Origin: Chryseobacterium herbae
GTDB lineage: Bacteria; Bacteroidota; Bacteroidia; Flavobacteriales; Weeksellaceae
Assembly (NCBI RefSeq): GCF_025154075.1
Contig: NZ_JAOAMU010000006.1
Coordinates: 1-64,000 of the forward strand
Direction: 5' to 3'
DNA length: 64,000 nucleotides
Shown here: piece by piece, positions 32,768 to 41,988 of the stretch
Layout of the letters: each line of letters starts with the position of its first letter
Numbering within the stretch: position 1 is the first letter of the stretch
The notes under the pieces: model-generated
Databases searched by the model: none
What the model saw: only the letters and a program-made list of their open reading frames with translations
What the model was told of the DNA's origin: nothing
Program-made: the position numbers and the translations under genes

Positions 32768-35560
32768 TTAGTTTTCAAGTTTTTCCTTAATGTATTTCGC
32801 GGTATGCGATTTCTTATCCTTCGCCAGATCTTCCGGGGTACCGGCAAAAACAACTTCGCCGCCATATTTCCCTGCCTCAGGGCCAATATCGATAATATAA
32901 TCCGCGGATTTGATAATATCCGGCTGATGCTCGATAACGATCACGGAATGTCCAAGATCAATCAAAGCCTGCAACGATTTCAGTAATTTCTGAATATCAT
33001 GGAAATGCAGTCCTGTAGAAGGCTCATCAAAGATAAATAAGGTTTTATCTGTCGTCACTCCCTTAACAAGGAAAGAAGCCAGTTTTACACGCTGTGCCTC
33101 ACCTCCCGAAAGGGTAGAAGAGCTCTGTCCCAGCTGTAAGTAACCCAAACCTACTTCCTGAAGCGGTCTCAGTTTGGTCACGATCTTTTCTTCGTTATTA
33201 TCTTTAAAGAACTCCAGCGATTCATCCACGGTCATATGAAGAATATCAGAAATGCTTTTCTCGTCGAATTTCACTTCCAGGATCTCGCTTTTGAAACGGG
33301 TTCCTTTACATACTTCGCATTCCAGCTCAATATCTGCCATGAACTGCATGGAAACATTGATCACTCCTTCACCTTTACATTCGTCGCATCTTCCGCCATC
33401 TACGTTAAAAGAGAAATGCTTAGGCTTATAACCCATCATTTTTGATACTTTCTGCTTGGCAAAAAGATCCCTGATGTCGTCATAGGCTTTCAAATAAGTA
33501 ACCGGGTTGGATCTTGATGATTTCCCGATTGGATTCTGGTCGATCAGCTCGATGTTTTTAATAAGTTTCTTTGGAAATTCTACAGAATCATAATCTCCTT
33601 TTTTGCCACCCATTCCAAGCTGGATCTGGATGTCATTGGTTAAAATTTCTTTCATTAACGTAGATTTTCCGCTTCCGGAAACTCCTGAGATCACCGTAAG
33701 GCTTTCCAGAGGTACATCTACATCTATATTTTTAAGATTATTCTGTCTTGCTCCTTTGATATGGATCCATTCCTTGGCTTTTCTTCGCTTTTTCGGAACT
33801 TCAATTTCCATTCTTCCGGTCAGGTATTTTGAGGTCAGTGTATCTGCATTTTTAAGATCATGATAGTCTCCTGCAAAAACCAGTTCACCTCCAAGATAAC
33901 CTGCTTCCGGACCGATATCGATAATATAATCTGCGGCTTTCATTACGTCTTCATCGTGTTCCACAACGATTACCGTATTTCCCAGATCACGAAGGTTCTT
34001 TAAAACGCCGATCAGATTTTCAGTATCTCTTGAGTGAAGACCAATGGAAGGTTCATCCAGAATATAAATAGATCCAACCAGTGAACTTCCTAAACTTGTA
34101 GCAAGGTTGATTCTCTGACTTTCCCCGCCAGAAAGCGTATTGGATGTTCTGTTAATAGTCAAATAACCCAAGCCTACTTTTAATAAAAATTCAATACGTG
34201 TTTTGATCTCATACAACAATCTTTTGGCCACATCCTGATCATGCTCAGAAAGTTTCAGTCCTTCTATTAAAGGATGCAATTCATCAAGCGGAAGCTCAAT
34301 CATCGACTGGATATTGTGTCCGTCTACTTTTACCCACGTCGTTTCTTCACGCAGCCTCAGACCTTCGCAGGTAGAGCAGAGCGTTTTTCCTCTGTATCGG
34401 GAAAGCATAACGCGGTACTGGATTTTGTATAGGTTTTCTTCAAGCATTTTGAAGAAATTATTGATGGATGGGAAGCTGCTTTTTCCGTCACCTTTCCAAA
34501 GGAAGTTTTTCTGCTCTTTGGTCAGCTGATGATACGGCTTATGGATAGGAAAGTCTTCTGCTTTTTTGATGAATGCCTTTTTCCATTCGCTCATCGTTTC
34601 TCCCCTCCAGGATACTACAGCGTCTTCATAAATGGATAAGGTTTTATTGGGAATCACAAGATCTTCATCGATTCCGATCACTTTTCCATAGCCTTCACAT
34701 GCCGGACATGCTCCGTAAGGGTTATTAAAACTGAAAAAATGAACATTCGGTTCAAGGAATTCCATGCCGTCCAGCTCAAATTTATTGGAAAACTCTTTTG
34801 CTTTTCCGGTATCTGCATTTTTCAGTGCACAATAGCCATGACCTTCGTAAAACGCCATCTGAATGGAGTCTGCAAGTCTCTGTAGAAAGCTCTCGTCTTC
34901 TTCATAAGAAAAACGGTCGATCACCAGATTAATCACCATTCCTTTTTCAGGGGTGAAACCAAAACTTTCCAGATCTTCAATACCGGCTACGTTACCATTG
35001 ATTTCAAGTCTTGTGAAACCTGCCAGCTTTAAAACTTTTAATGCCTCTTTAAAATTATCTGCGTCATATTCCAAAGGAGCCGTCAATAAAAATGAAGTCT
35101 CTTTTTTGGAAGCCTTGATAAAATCGATGACATCAGAAACGGAATCTTTTTTCACTTCTTCGCCGGAAACCGGAGAATAGGTTTTCCCGATTCTTGCAAA
35201 AAGAAGCTTCATATAATCATAGATCTCTGTAGAAGTTCCTACTGTAGAACGCGGATTGGAAGAAATCACTTTCTGCTGAATGGCAATGGAAGGTGCAAGC
35301 CCTTTGATATCATCCACTTTTGGTTTTTCAAGTTTACCCAAAAACTGACGTGCATAGGAACTTAAACTCTCTACATATCTTCTCTGTCCCTCAGCATAAA
35401 TAGTATCAAATGCCAGAGAAGACTTTCCGCTTCCGGAAACTCCTGTGATCACGATGAGTTTATTTTTCGGGATCAGAACATCTATATGCTTCAGATTGTT
35501 AAGGTGTGCATTCTTAACGAAGATCTGTTTTTTTATATCTATTTCTATTGTTTTAGCCAT
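32768..35560 (-). CDS. uvrA: Excinuclease ABC subunit UvrA
   Basis: 930 residues, normal UvrA length. It is the damage-recognition ATPase of nucleotide excision repair and works with UvrB and UvrC. Two ABC modules are visible: Walker A GVSGSGKSSL near residue 42 and GVSGSGKSTL near 633, signatures LSGGESQR and LSGGEAQR, and Walker B ILDEPSIGLH and IFDEPSTGLH. Zinc-finger cysteines: CPAC and CSTC in the first module, CDEC and CEVC in the second. The CxxC pair that in E. coli UvrA precedes the first CPxC (in FSNRFACPIC) is absent; the segment reads FSNKFELDG. That seems usual for this phylum, but I cannot confirm it here. Confidence 0.96.
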   Translation of the reverse strand: MAKTIEIDIKKQIFVKNAHLNNLKHIDVLIPKNKLIVITGVSGSGKSSLAFDTIYAEGQRRYVESLSSYARQFLGKLEKPKVDDIKGLAPSIAIQQKVISSNPRSTVGTSTEIYDYMKLLFARIGKTYSPVSGEEVKKDSVSDVIDFIKASKKETSFLLTAPLEYDADNFKEALKVLKLAGFTRLEINGNVAGIEDLESFGFTPEKGMVINLVIDRFSYEEDESFLQRLADSIQMAFYEGHGYCALKNADTGKAKEFSNKFELDGMEFLEPNVHFFSFNNPYGACPACEGYGKVIGIDEDLVIPNKTLSIYEDAVVSWRGETMSEWKKAFIKKAEDFPIHKPYHQLTKEQKNFLWKGDGKSSFPSINNFFKMLEENLYKIQYRVMLSRYRGKTLCSTCEGLRLREETTWVKVDGHNIQSMIELPLDELHPLIEGLKLSEHDQDVAKRLLYEIKTRIEFLLKVGLGYLTINRTSNTLSGGESQRINLATSLGSSLVGSIYILDEPSIGLHSRDTENLIGVLKNLRDLGNTVIVVEHDEDVMKAADYIIDIGPEAGYLGGELVFAGDYHDLKNADTLTSKYLTGRMEIEVPKKRRKAKEWIHIKGARQNNLKNIDVDVPLESLTVISGVSGSGKSTLMKEILTNDIQIQLGMGGKKGDYDSVEFPKKLIKNIELIDQNPIGKSSRSNPVTYLKAYDDIRDLFAKQKVSKMMGYKPKHFSFNVDGGRCDECKGEGVINVSMQFMADIELECEVCKGTRFKSEILEVKFDEKSISDILHMTVDESLEFFKDNNEEKIVTKLRPLQEVGLGYLQLGQSSSTLSGGEAQRVKLASFLVKGVTTDKTLFIFDEPSTGLHFHDIQKLLKSLQALIDLGHSVIVIEHQPDIIKSADYIIDIGPEAGKYGGEVVFAGTPEDLAKDKKSHTAKYIKEKLEN

Positions 35561-35950
35561 GTTTTATCTTTGAAAAAGATTGTTTGCATCTTAAAAAAAT
35601 AAGACCCACAAAATTACGAAATTTTAGCGGAAATAAGATGCTTAAATATTTCCTGGATATAAATATATTATCCTGAGTCATGCCGGGAAAAGAAGACTGA
35701 TTTATTGAGGAATAAAAGGGTTATCTGTGAATAAATAATTATCAGTCATAAGGTTATATCAGTGGGGTGTTTTCATGATATTTTTCATCGTTTTATGATT
35801 TTCGTTATATTTTTACCATTTACTATTGTTTTGTGTTTTAAAATTATTTAAAATTGTACTCATAAATTTGTAATATAGAAATGATAAAATTATTCAGAGA
35901 TCTAGTTACACATTTAATGAGAAAAAGATAAAAAAGTCACTTCCCGTAAA

Positions 35951-35984
35951 AGATGCAGTATAGCCATACTGCATCTTTTTTTTT
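35951..35984 (+). terminator. Orphan intrinsic terminator
   Basis: A perfect 11-bp stem (35951-35961 with 35966-35976), loop AGCC, and a run of nine T. The only gene upstream is uvrA on the other strand. Confidence 0.85.
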
Positions 35985-35998
35985 ATGATAACTATCAT
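35985..35998. promoter_or_regulatory. Palindrome upstream of a TonB receptor, possible Fur-type site
   Basis: ATGATA, 2-nt spacer, TATCAT. It resembles half of a Fur box (GATAATGAT type) and lies 78 bp before the receptor ATG. The match is partial, so the assignment is tentative. Confidence 0.3.
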
Positions 35999-36075
35999 TT
36001 GCCTGTCTTCCGGAACTCTCTTACTTTTGAAGCCATTATTAAAGAAACTGATTACGAACAAAAACGGCAACTATT

Positions 36076-37887
36076 ATGATCAAAAAGATTGGGAGTATAT
36101 TTTTATTGGGGTCAATGCTCTGCGCCCATGCACAGGAAAAAACAACGGATATTGAAAGCATTGAATTTCAGGGAAAATTTATCTCCACACCTTACAAAAG
36201 TGCCAATCAGAATATAACGGTCATTACCAAAGAAGATATTGCCAATTCTCCGGCAAAAAGTATCGATGAAGTTCTTCAGCAGGTTCCGGGAATGGATATC
36301 AGAAGGAGAGGAGCCAATGGCGTACAAAGTGATATAGGCTTCAGAGGAAGTTCTTTTGAGCAGGTTTTGTTGTTGCTGAACGGCATCAGAATGAACGATT
36401 CCCAAACGGGTCACAATTCAATGAATGTACCCGTAGATATGGATGATGTGGAAAGGATCGAGATCATAAAAGGTCCGGCTGCCAGAAGATTCGGACAGAA
36501 TGCCTATGCAGGTGTTATCAATATTATTACCAAAACAACTCCTGGAAAAAGAGTGAAAATAAGTGCTGATGGCGGAGATTACGAAACGTACGGATTCGGA
36601 TTCAATGCGCAGTTGGGCAATGAAAAATTCTCCAATTCTCTTCAGGCTAATTCTGCTTCATCACAAGGTTATATGTACAATACGGATTACGAGATCCGAA
36701 ATGTTTTCTACCAAAGCAAACTGAACATTAAAAACGGAGATCTGAAGCTGCAGGCCGGTTTTTCTGAAAAGAAATTCGGGGCCAATGGTTTTTATGCGTC
36801 TAAAAGCGCGACCGAACAGTATGAAGAAACACAGGCTTCCATAGTAAGCTTAGCGCATCAGCAAACGTTTGGGGCTTTAAAACTTAGCTCCAATGCCTAC
36901 TGGAGAAGAGGACAGGATATGTATCTGTACGACAGAAATAAGCCTGATGGTTACAGAAATATGCATATCGGGAATAATGTAGGTGGAGAAGTGAATTCCA
37001 GTTATCAGTGGGGATTAGGAACGACCGGTGTGGGTGTGGAACTGAGAAAGGAATTTCTGGCGAGTAATAATTTAGGCGAGCGAAATCGCTTTGTTTCACA
37101 GGTTTTCTTTGAGCATCATTTTTCATTACTGGATAAAAAACTGAACATCAGCCCGGGAATTTCATGGGCGAATTATTCCAAAGAAGGGAACTTTTTTTAC
37201 CCCGGATTAGACGTAGGTTATAATTTCAATCAGAATAATAAGATTTACGGAAATATTGCAAAGGTTCACCGTGTTCCGACCTTTACCGACCTTTATTATG
37301 TAAGCAAAACCGAGCAGGGAAATCAAGGTCTTCTTCCTGAAAATGCCGTTTCTTCTGAAGTTGGTTACCAATATCAGGATAGCAGGATTCTGGCTAAAGT
37401 GAGTGGATTTATGAGAAATTCTAACAATTCTATCGACTGGGTTAAAAAAAGCCTGACAGATCCAATATGGTACGCTCAGAATGTAGGAAAAATTGATACA
37501 AAAGGAGTTGAAATTGAATTGAGCCACAGAGCTTTCAGCTGGCTGAAATACACCGTAGGATATACCTATCTGGACAGTAAAATGAAAGAATCCAATGAAT
37601 TTGTTTCAAGATATATTCTGGACAATCTGAAGCATCAGGTGGTGGCTAAACTGGAGACGAAATTCCTGAACTATTTCACGAACGAATTGGTTTACAGATA
37701 TAATGAAAGAATGAATCTGGGGACTTATAATCTCCTTGATGAAAAGCTGAGTTTTGTCAAAAAAGACTTTTCGGTGTATGTGCTGATCAATAATTTGACG
37801 AACACAAAATATACGGAAGCTTTTGGGGTTGGAATGCCTCAGAGATGGTTCCATTTAGGCTTCTCGTATACGATCAATATTAAGTAA
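36076..37887 (+). CDS. TonB-dependent receptor, BtuB-like
   Basis: 603 residues. Signal peptide, then a plug domain (NITVITKEDIANSPAKSIDE, QVPGMDIRRRG, DDVERIEIIKGPAARRFG, NAYAGVINIIT) and a 22-strand-type barrel ending in an aromatic strand (RWFHLGFSYTINIK). It has no carboxypeptidase-like domain and is short, so it resembles BtuB and other small-ligand receptors more than SusC. No cobalamin riboswitch box is seen upstream. The DUF2490 gene follows 71 nt later and may be part of the same uptake unit. Confidence 0.9.
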   Translation: MIKKIGSIFLLGSMLCAHAQEKTTDIESIEFQGKFISTPYKSANQNITVITKEDIANSPAKSIDEVLQQVPGMDIRRRGANGVQSDIGFRGSSFEQVLLLLNGIRMNDSQTGHNSMNVPVDMDDVERIEIIKGPAARRFGQNAYAGVINIITKTTPGKRVKISADGGDYETYGFGFNAQLGNEKFSNSLQANSASSQGYMYNTDYEIRNVFYQSKLNIKNGDLKLQAGFSEKKFGANGFYASKSATEQYEETQASIVSLAHQQTFGALKLSSNAYWRRGQDMYLYDRNKPDGYRNMHIGNNVGGEVNSSYQWGLGTTGVGVELRKEFLASNNLGERNRFVSQVFFEHHFSLLDKKLNISPGISWANYSKEGNFFYPGLDVGYNFNQNNKIYGNIAKVHRVPTFTDLYYVSKTEQGNQGLLPENAVSSEVGYQYQDSRILAKVSGFMRNSNNSIDWVKKSLTDPIWYAQNVGKIDTKGVEIELSHRAFSWLKYTVGYTYLDSKMKESNEFVSRYILDNLKHQVVAKLETKFLNYFTNELVYRYNERMNLGTYNLLDEKLSFVKKDFSVYVLINNLTNTKYTEAFGVGMPQRWFHLGFSYTINIK

Positions 37888-37958
37888 ATGTTAATTCGAA
37901 ATGAATGAAAGTTAACATTAACAAATTGTTAAATAATTTATTTTTGCAAAAATTTTTT

Positions 37959-38675
37959 ATGAAACTTTTTTTAAGTCTGAGTTTACTTTTGAGTATGACC
38001 TTTTTAAAAGCACAGGAACACATTTCCAGCTTCAATGCAGTGACTCTAACCTATAAGTTTCATCCGAAATTTTTTCTTTACGCAGAAGGACAGTTAAGAG
38101 GTAACGAAGATTACACCTACCCGGATTATTACGAGATCAAAGGAGGAGTTGGTTACAACCTGACCAAAAACCACAAGCCTTTCGTAGGTCTTGGGAGATA
38201 TGTGAATTACAAGGAACACAGTCTGAGCAGAGAAGAGTTCAGGGTATGGCTGCAGGACGTGATTGATCTCAAAAAAGGAATCGTGAAGTTTGAAAACCGT
38301 TTCAGAGCGGAGAAAAGCTGGTTTTACGAGCCGGCAACAGATAAAGCTTCCCAGAGAATGCGTTACAGATACCGCCTGAACATCAGTGTTCCCCTGAATG
38401 CAAAAACTGTCAAAAAAGGAACCGTTTTCGCGAATGCTTATGACGAAATCTTTTTGGTAAGCCCGATGAAGCCTACTTTCGCAAGAAACAGGGTGTATGG
38501 CGGTTTTGGCTATCAGATCGATGACCATTTCGGAATCCTGACAGGTTATCTCTGGCAGCGTGAATTTGAAGCAAAAGGGAATAAAAACCTACACTTTATC
38601 TATCTGGCTTTAAACATCAATATCGACGGTACGGATCATCCTACAAAAACGTATGACTTCCCGGGAGCGGATTAA
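37959..38675 (+). CDS. DUF2490 domain-containing outer membrane protein
   Basis: 238 residues from the ATG at 37959, which opens a signal peptide (MKLFLSLSLLLSMTFLKAQ). A consensus -7 box, TATTTTTG, lies at 37939-37946, downstream of the other possible start (37905), so the later ATG is preferred. The mature part is beta-rich with alternating aromatic strands (KFHPKFFLYAEGQLR, RMRYRYRLNISVPL, FIYLALNINI), as expected for a small barrel of the DUF2490 family. Function unknown. Its 3' end overlaps the convergent HD gene by 4 nt. Confidence 0.85.
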   Translation: MKLFLSLSLLLSMTFLKAQEHISSFNAVTLTYKFHPKFFLYAEGQLRGNEDYTYPDYYEIKGGVGYNLTKNHKPFVGLGRYVNYKEHSLSREEFRVWLQDVIDLKKGIVKFENRFRAEKSWFYEPATDKASQRMRYRYRLNISVPLNAKTVKKGTVFANAYDEIFLVSPMKPTFARNRVYGGFGYQIDDHFGILTGYLWQREFEAKGNKNLHFIYLALNINIDGTDHPTKTYDFPGAD

Positions 38676-39118
38676 TATTTCTCTATCAGATAATGATACG
38701 CTTTCAGGTATTTGTTGAATCTTTTAATATCCTTGGGAGTAAGCTCTCTATTGACTCTTCGGAGATCCATATTGTCACGGAGATCATTTAGTTTTACAGC
38801 GACAGCCAAAGGTGATCTTTCCGTTCTTTTAACGAATTCATCATAGTCTTCTTCGGGATCAAATTTGGTAAGGCAGCTGATGGCAAAAATAATGTATTCG
38901 GGAAAACCTTCCGTTCTTAAATATTCCAGGCTGAACTCTTCCGGGTGGTCTTCCACTACGTCATGAAGAACGCCAACGATCTTTTCGTCCATTGTTTTAC
39001 CGTATTCCATGACACGCATTACGTGAGCGATGTAAGGAGCGTGGTATTTATCGGTTTGTCCTTTGTGTGCTTTATCAGCTATCTTTATGGCTCTGTTGAG
39101 CATTTCGTCTTTTGTCAT
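38672..39118 (-). CDS. HD-domain phosphohydrolase-like protein
   Basis: 148 residues. AHKGQTDKYHAPYIAHVMRV holds the first histidines, followed by GVLHDVVEDH with the HD pair, and a later VKLNDLRDNMD. This is the hydrolase fold seen in the N-terminal half of RelA/SpoT proteins, but the synthetase half is absent and the protein is short. It may hydrolyse (p)ppGpp or another nucleotide; that is inference. Single gene, convergent with the DUF2490 gene. Confidence 0.85.
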   Translation of the reverse strand: MTKDEMLNRAIKIADKAHKGQTDKYHAPYIAHVMRVMEYGKTMDEKIVGVLHDVVEDHPEEFSLEYLRTEGFPEYIIFAISCLTKFDPEEDYDEFVKRTERSPLAVAVKLNDLRDNMDLRRVNRELTPKDIKRFNKYLKAYHYLIEKY

Positions 39119-39239
39119 TTCAAATAGAAAATAGAATACAAAAATAAAAAATGCCTTAAAAAATAAGACATTTTTATTGAGATTATTTTAAGGAATATCA
39201 AATAACCTGATTTCGGGCTAAAAAGTTAAGATTAAAAGG

Positions 39240-39398
39240 CTGGAAGATGGAAGCTTGAGGATGGAAGTTACTATTGGGCAGTAAGTACTTAACAATTTCT
39301 TTTAAATTTATTGAAGTAGTTTTAAGAAGATGAATAAAAACACCCTGTATTTCTATCTTTGGATTTCAATAACTTCCCTCTTCCAGCTTCTGACTTCC
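39240..39398. repeat. Imperfect inverted repeat, intergenic
   Basis: A GGAAG-rich arm (39242-39270) and a right arm (39370-39398) are inverted copies with about 23 of 29 positions matching, around a ~100-nt centre. No gene lies inside. It looks like a small dispersed non-autonomous element in the 323-nt gap 39119-39441. Confidence 0.5.
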
Positions 39399-39441
39399 TT
39401 GCATCAGGATAAAAACTGGAATGTCTTATCCCGAACTCAGT

Positions 39442-39777
39442 TTAAATAATGGTTTCATCCTCTACAGAAGCCCCTGGTGCATTGTTTTTTACGGATTCTA
39501 TCCCGTTTTCCATTCCGTTTTCAGATTCGTACATCTGGCTGGTTCCTATCACCTGTCCGTTGCCGGCTTTTAAATTGAAATAGCAGCGGTCGTCTTTTGC
39601 TGTATTTCTTTCAAATTTAGAATCATCCTGCGAGTTGGTGCGTACAGATTCTATTCCGTTTTCACATGATGATTTTGAGCCGTATCCCTGGCTGGTTAAA
39701 ATCACTTGTCCGTTGCCGGCTTTCAGATTGAATTTGAAATCACTGTCTGTTCTCTGCGAGATAATGAATTTTCCCAT
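39442..39777 (-). CDS. DUF1508 (YegP-like) protein with two tandem repeats
   Basis: 111 residues composed of two copies of a short fold: FKFNLKAGNGQVILTSQGY and YFNLKAGNGQVIGTSQMY, each followed by an NGIESVR/K segment. This is the YegP/DUF1508 family, small proteins with two repeats and no known enzymatic activity. No signal peptide. It is followed by a Pro/Glu-rich tail (NAPGASVEDETII). The upstream gene on the same strand is 36 nt away. Confidence 0.85.
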   Translation of the reverse strand: MGKFIISQRTDSDFKFNLKAGNGQVILTSQGYGSKSSCENGIESVRTNSQDDSKFERNTAKDDRCYFNLKAGNGQVIGTSQMYESENGMENGIESVKNNAPGASVEDETII

Positions 39778-39813
39778 AGTAATTGGTTTTTGTGGTTTGA
39801 TTAGTTTTTTTAA

Positions 39814-40131
39814 TTATTTGGAAGGCTGTGCCTTTTTTGTGTCAGGTATTGGTTTTTCAGGAGTTGAGCTGTTAAGTATCCTGTATTTTGAGTTATCCCG
39901 TTTGGCTTCTTTTAACGCCATGTACAGCGATGTGTCTTTTGGAGTAGCGACGAGTATTTTATACTGCTGCTTTTCATCTGTTTTGACCTTCGCCTGTGCT
40001 TCTTCAAGGCTTTTGTATTTAAGAACCTTTGTGGTGTCAATCTTTGGAAGCAGCTGTTTTTTATCTTCTTTCTGCTGAGCGAAAGCCATTGTACTGAACA
40101 AGAATAACAAGCATGATGATGATAACTTCAT
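39814..40131 (-). CDS. Exported small protein of unknown function
   Basis: 105 residues with a signal peptide (LSSSCLLFLFSTMAFAQ). The mature part is Lys/Glu/Gln-rich with a helical stretch (LEEAQAKVKTDEKQQYKILV) and a Pro/Lys-rich end (STPEKPIPDTKKAQPSK). No family is recognised. It precedes the DUF1508 gene on the same strand and could be co-transcribed with it. Confidence 0.6.
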   Translation of the reverse strand: MKLSSSCLLFLFSTMAFAQQKEDKKQLLPKIDTTKVLKYKSLEEAQAKVKTDEKQQYKILVATPKDTSLYMALKEAKRDNSKYRILNSSTPEKPIPDTKKAQPSK

Positions 40132-40881
40132 TTTTTTATCTTTTTTGGACTTATAATTTAGTAAAATTCCATTCAGAGTTTATTATTTTCTTCTTCGGAT
40201 CGGCAGATAAAAATGATATATGACTATCATAGTAAAGCGACTCGTCTTTATCATTTTGAAAAATTAAATGACTTTTGATCCTATTTAATAATTAAAAGTA
40301 ACAAAAAAATTGAAAAATAACAAAAAAGCTTCGCGCTGCTTCCCGTACAAAACATTTTATTCCGACCATTTTCGCTTATTAAATAGCGAAAACAACGCTC
40401 TGGTGCGAGAAATGCCAAAAAATTCGGATATGGAAGGAGTTGATCGTATAATTACTGAAAAAAGTTATTAAACCTATTTAAACGATTCTGAATCTAATTT
40501 TCATCAATTGGTGATATAAACCGCGCTGGGTTCTATGAAATTGGAATTTCCATTATGACTTCTATTGTTTTAAATGTAATTAAGAGGTTTATTTTGTGTT
40601 TATGTGAAAATTTTATTTATAAATAGATATATAAGTTTTGTTATTATATATTTGTATTAAATTGTGTTAAAATAATTATAATTCAATAAAAATTACATAA
40701 TTATTATAGATTATTTTAATTTATTTGATGGATTTTGTTTTTGTTTTTATTTTATTTTTATCAGTATTCGGCAGGAAAAATAAAATTACTGCCAATTCAT
40801 ATCAATCGCATGGATTGAACATCATTTAAGTTTCCTGTGATTTCAAATTCTTTGTCTAATACACTAAAAAACAAAATCAAA
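40132..40881. other. Long AT-rich intergenic region
   Basis: 750 bases. One hairpin stands out (TTTTCGCT 40369-40376 with AGCGAAAA 40385-40392) inside a more GC-rich patch of about 120 nt (40325-40445), which may be remnant DNA. From 40560 to 40880 the sequence is almost only A and T, probably the promoter zone of the next operon. I see no gene. Confidence 0.45.
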
Positions 40882-41982
40882 ATGAAAAAACAACACACAA
40901 AACTTCAGATTTTATTAGTAGGAATTTCTCTGTCATTATTTTCATACACTAATGCTCAAAATGCCGCATCTAATGATTCAAGAGATGACCTCATTAATGA
41001 ACCAGGTTGGTCATGGACTATTGATGATAACAATAACCAAACTGGAGATGGTTTCAGATGGTGGAATAATGGGGGTAACAATAGCACGGATCTTATGATG
41101 CAGCTAACTGAGGCGAAAAATTTAAGTCTTTTTGGGAATCTTAATTTTAATAATAGTAAAAATAAGATTGGGATTCATCACAATACGGATGTTTTTAATA
41201 GCTATAGTTGGATAGAGTTAATGGGAAATGAACCTAATAGAGTGGGAACATTAGCAATGGGTGGTAAAGCAGTTGAGATATTTGTAAATTCTTCAACTAC
41301 GGGTTATGGACAACCTGCATTAAGTATTAATAGTGATGGACAAATTACCTTAGGCCACCTGGGAGGGACAATCAAAGAAGCAGATATTGTCAACTTAGAT
41401 GAATTACTAGGCTACAATGACCTGCGTTTTGATGCAAATGGGGATAGAAAGCATGAGTTGACAATTACTGGTGATACTTTTGAAACAGAAATTAAAAAGG
41501 TCATCTTTGATTATGGGGTAGGAAATGACTTGGCCCAGGTCTCCATCAATACGGACAAGCAGGTTACTAACGCAGCTTTAACTATAGCAGGAGCTACTTA
41601 TATTGGAGCAAAAGCAGAGTTGGCGGCAGCGGGATCATTAGCCAAATTTAAACCTGAATATTTAACCAAATACAGTCTGTGGGTTGAAAAAGGTATTGTT
41701 TCAGAAGATTTTGCATTTGCCAGTGTTGCCACATGGAAGGATGAGGTTTTTCATCCGGATTATCATTTAAAAAGTTTAGAGGAAGTAAAAGCCCATATTG
41801 AGCAGAACAGACACCTGCCAGACGTACCTTCAGAAAAAAATATAAAGGAAAACGGCTATACGGCGCATCAGATGAATATGATTTTCATGCAGAAAATAGA
41901 AGAGCTTACGTTGCATGTGATTTCTTTAAACGAAAGAATAAAAAAGTTGGAAGGGGAAGCAAACGGTTTCAAAAATAAATAA
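40882..41982 (+). CDS. Secreted tail-fibre-like protein
   Basis: 366 residues from the ATG at 40882, which opens a signal peptide (LQILLVGISLSLFSYTNAQ); the longer frame from 40837 places 15 extra residues before it. The long Asn/Gly-rich middle region has no motif I know. The C-terminus reads DYHLKSLEEVKAHIEQNRHL, PDVPSEKNI, then HQMNMIFMQKIEELTLHVIS and a coiled coil, as in Bacteroidota proteins with a phage tail-fibre-like end region. It is 6 nt ahead of the metalloprotease gene, so the two form an operon. Confidence 0.75.
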   Translation: MKKQHTKLQILLVGISLSLFSYTNAQNAASNDSRDDLINEPGWSWTIDDNNNQTGDGFRWWNNGGNNSTDLMMQLTEAKNLSLFGNLNFNNSKNKIGIHHNTDVFNSYSWIELMGNEPNRVGTLAMGGKAVEIFVNSSTTGYGQPALSINSDGQITLGHLGGTIKEADIVNLDELLGYNDLRFDANGDRKHELTITGDTFETEIKKVIFDYGVGNDLAQVSINTDKQVTNAALTIAGATYIGAKAELAAAGSLAKFKPEYLTKYSLWVEKGIVSEDFAFASVATWKDEVFHPDYHLKSLEEVKAHIEQNRHLPDVPSEKNIKENGYTAHQMNMIFMQKIEELTLHVISLNERIKKLEGEANGFKNK

Positions 41983-41988
41983 TACATT

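Larger units (their letters stand above)
35561..36075. other. Intergenic region with an orphan terminator and a palindrome
   Basis: 515 bases. CAAAATTA (35609-35616) is an exact -7 box for leftward uvrA transcription. The remainder is AT-rich. A perfect terminator (35951-35984) faces rightward although no rightward gene lies before it, so a small transcript may start within 35650-35950. ATGATA-AC-TATCAT (35985-35998) sits upstream of the TonB receptor. Confidence 0.5.

Noticed and set aside
36000..36075. Cobalamin riboswitch before the BtuB-like receptor
   Set aside because: No B12-box or supporting stems; only a short palindrome is present.
37905..37958. Upstream ATG of the DUF2490 gene
   Set aside because: A consensus -7 box (37939-37946) lies downstream of it, and the signal peptide begins at 37959.
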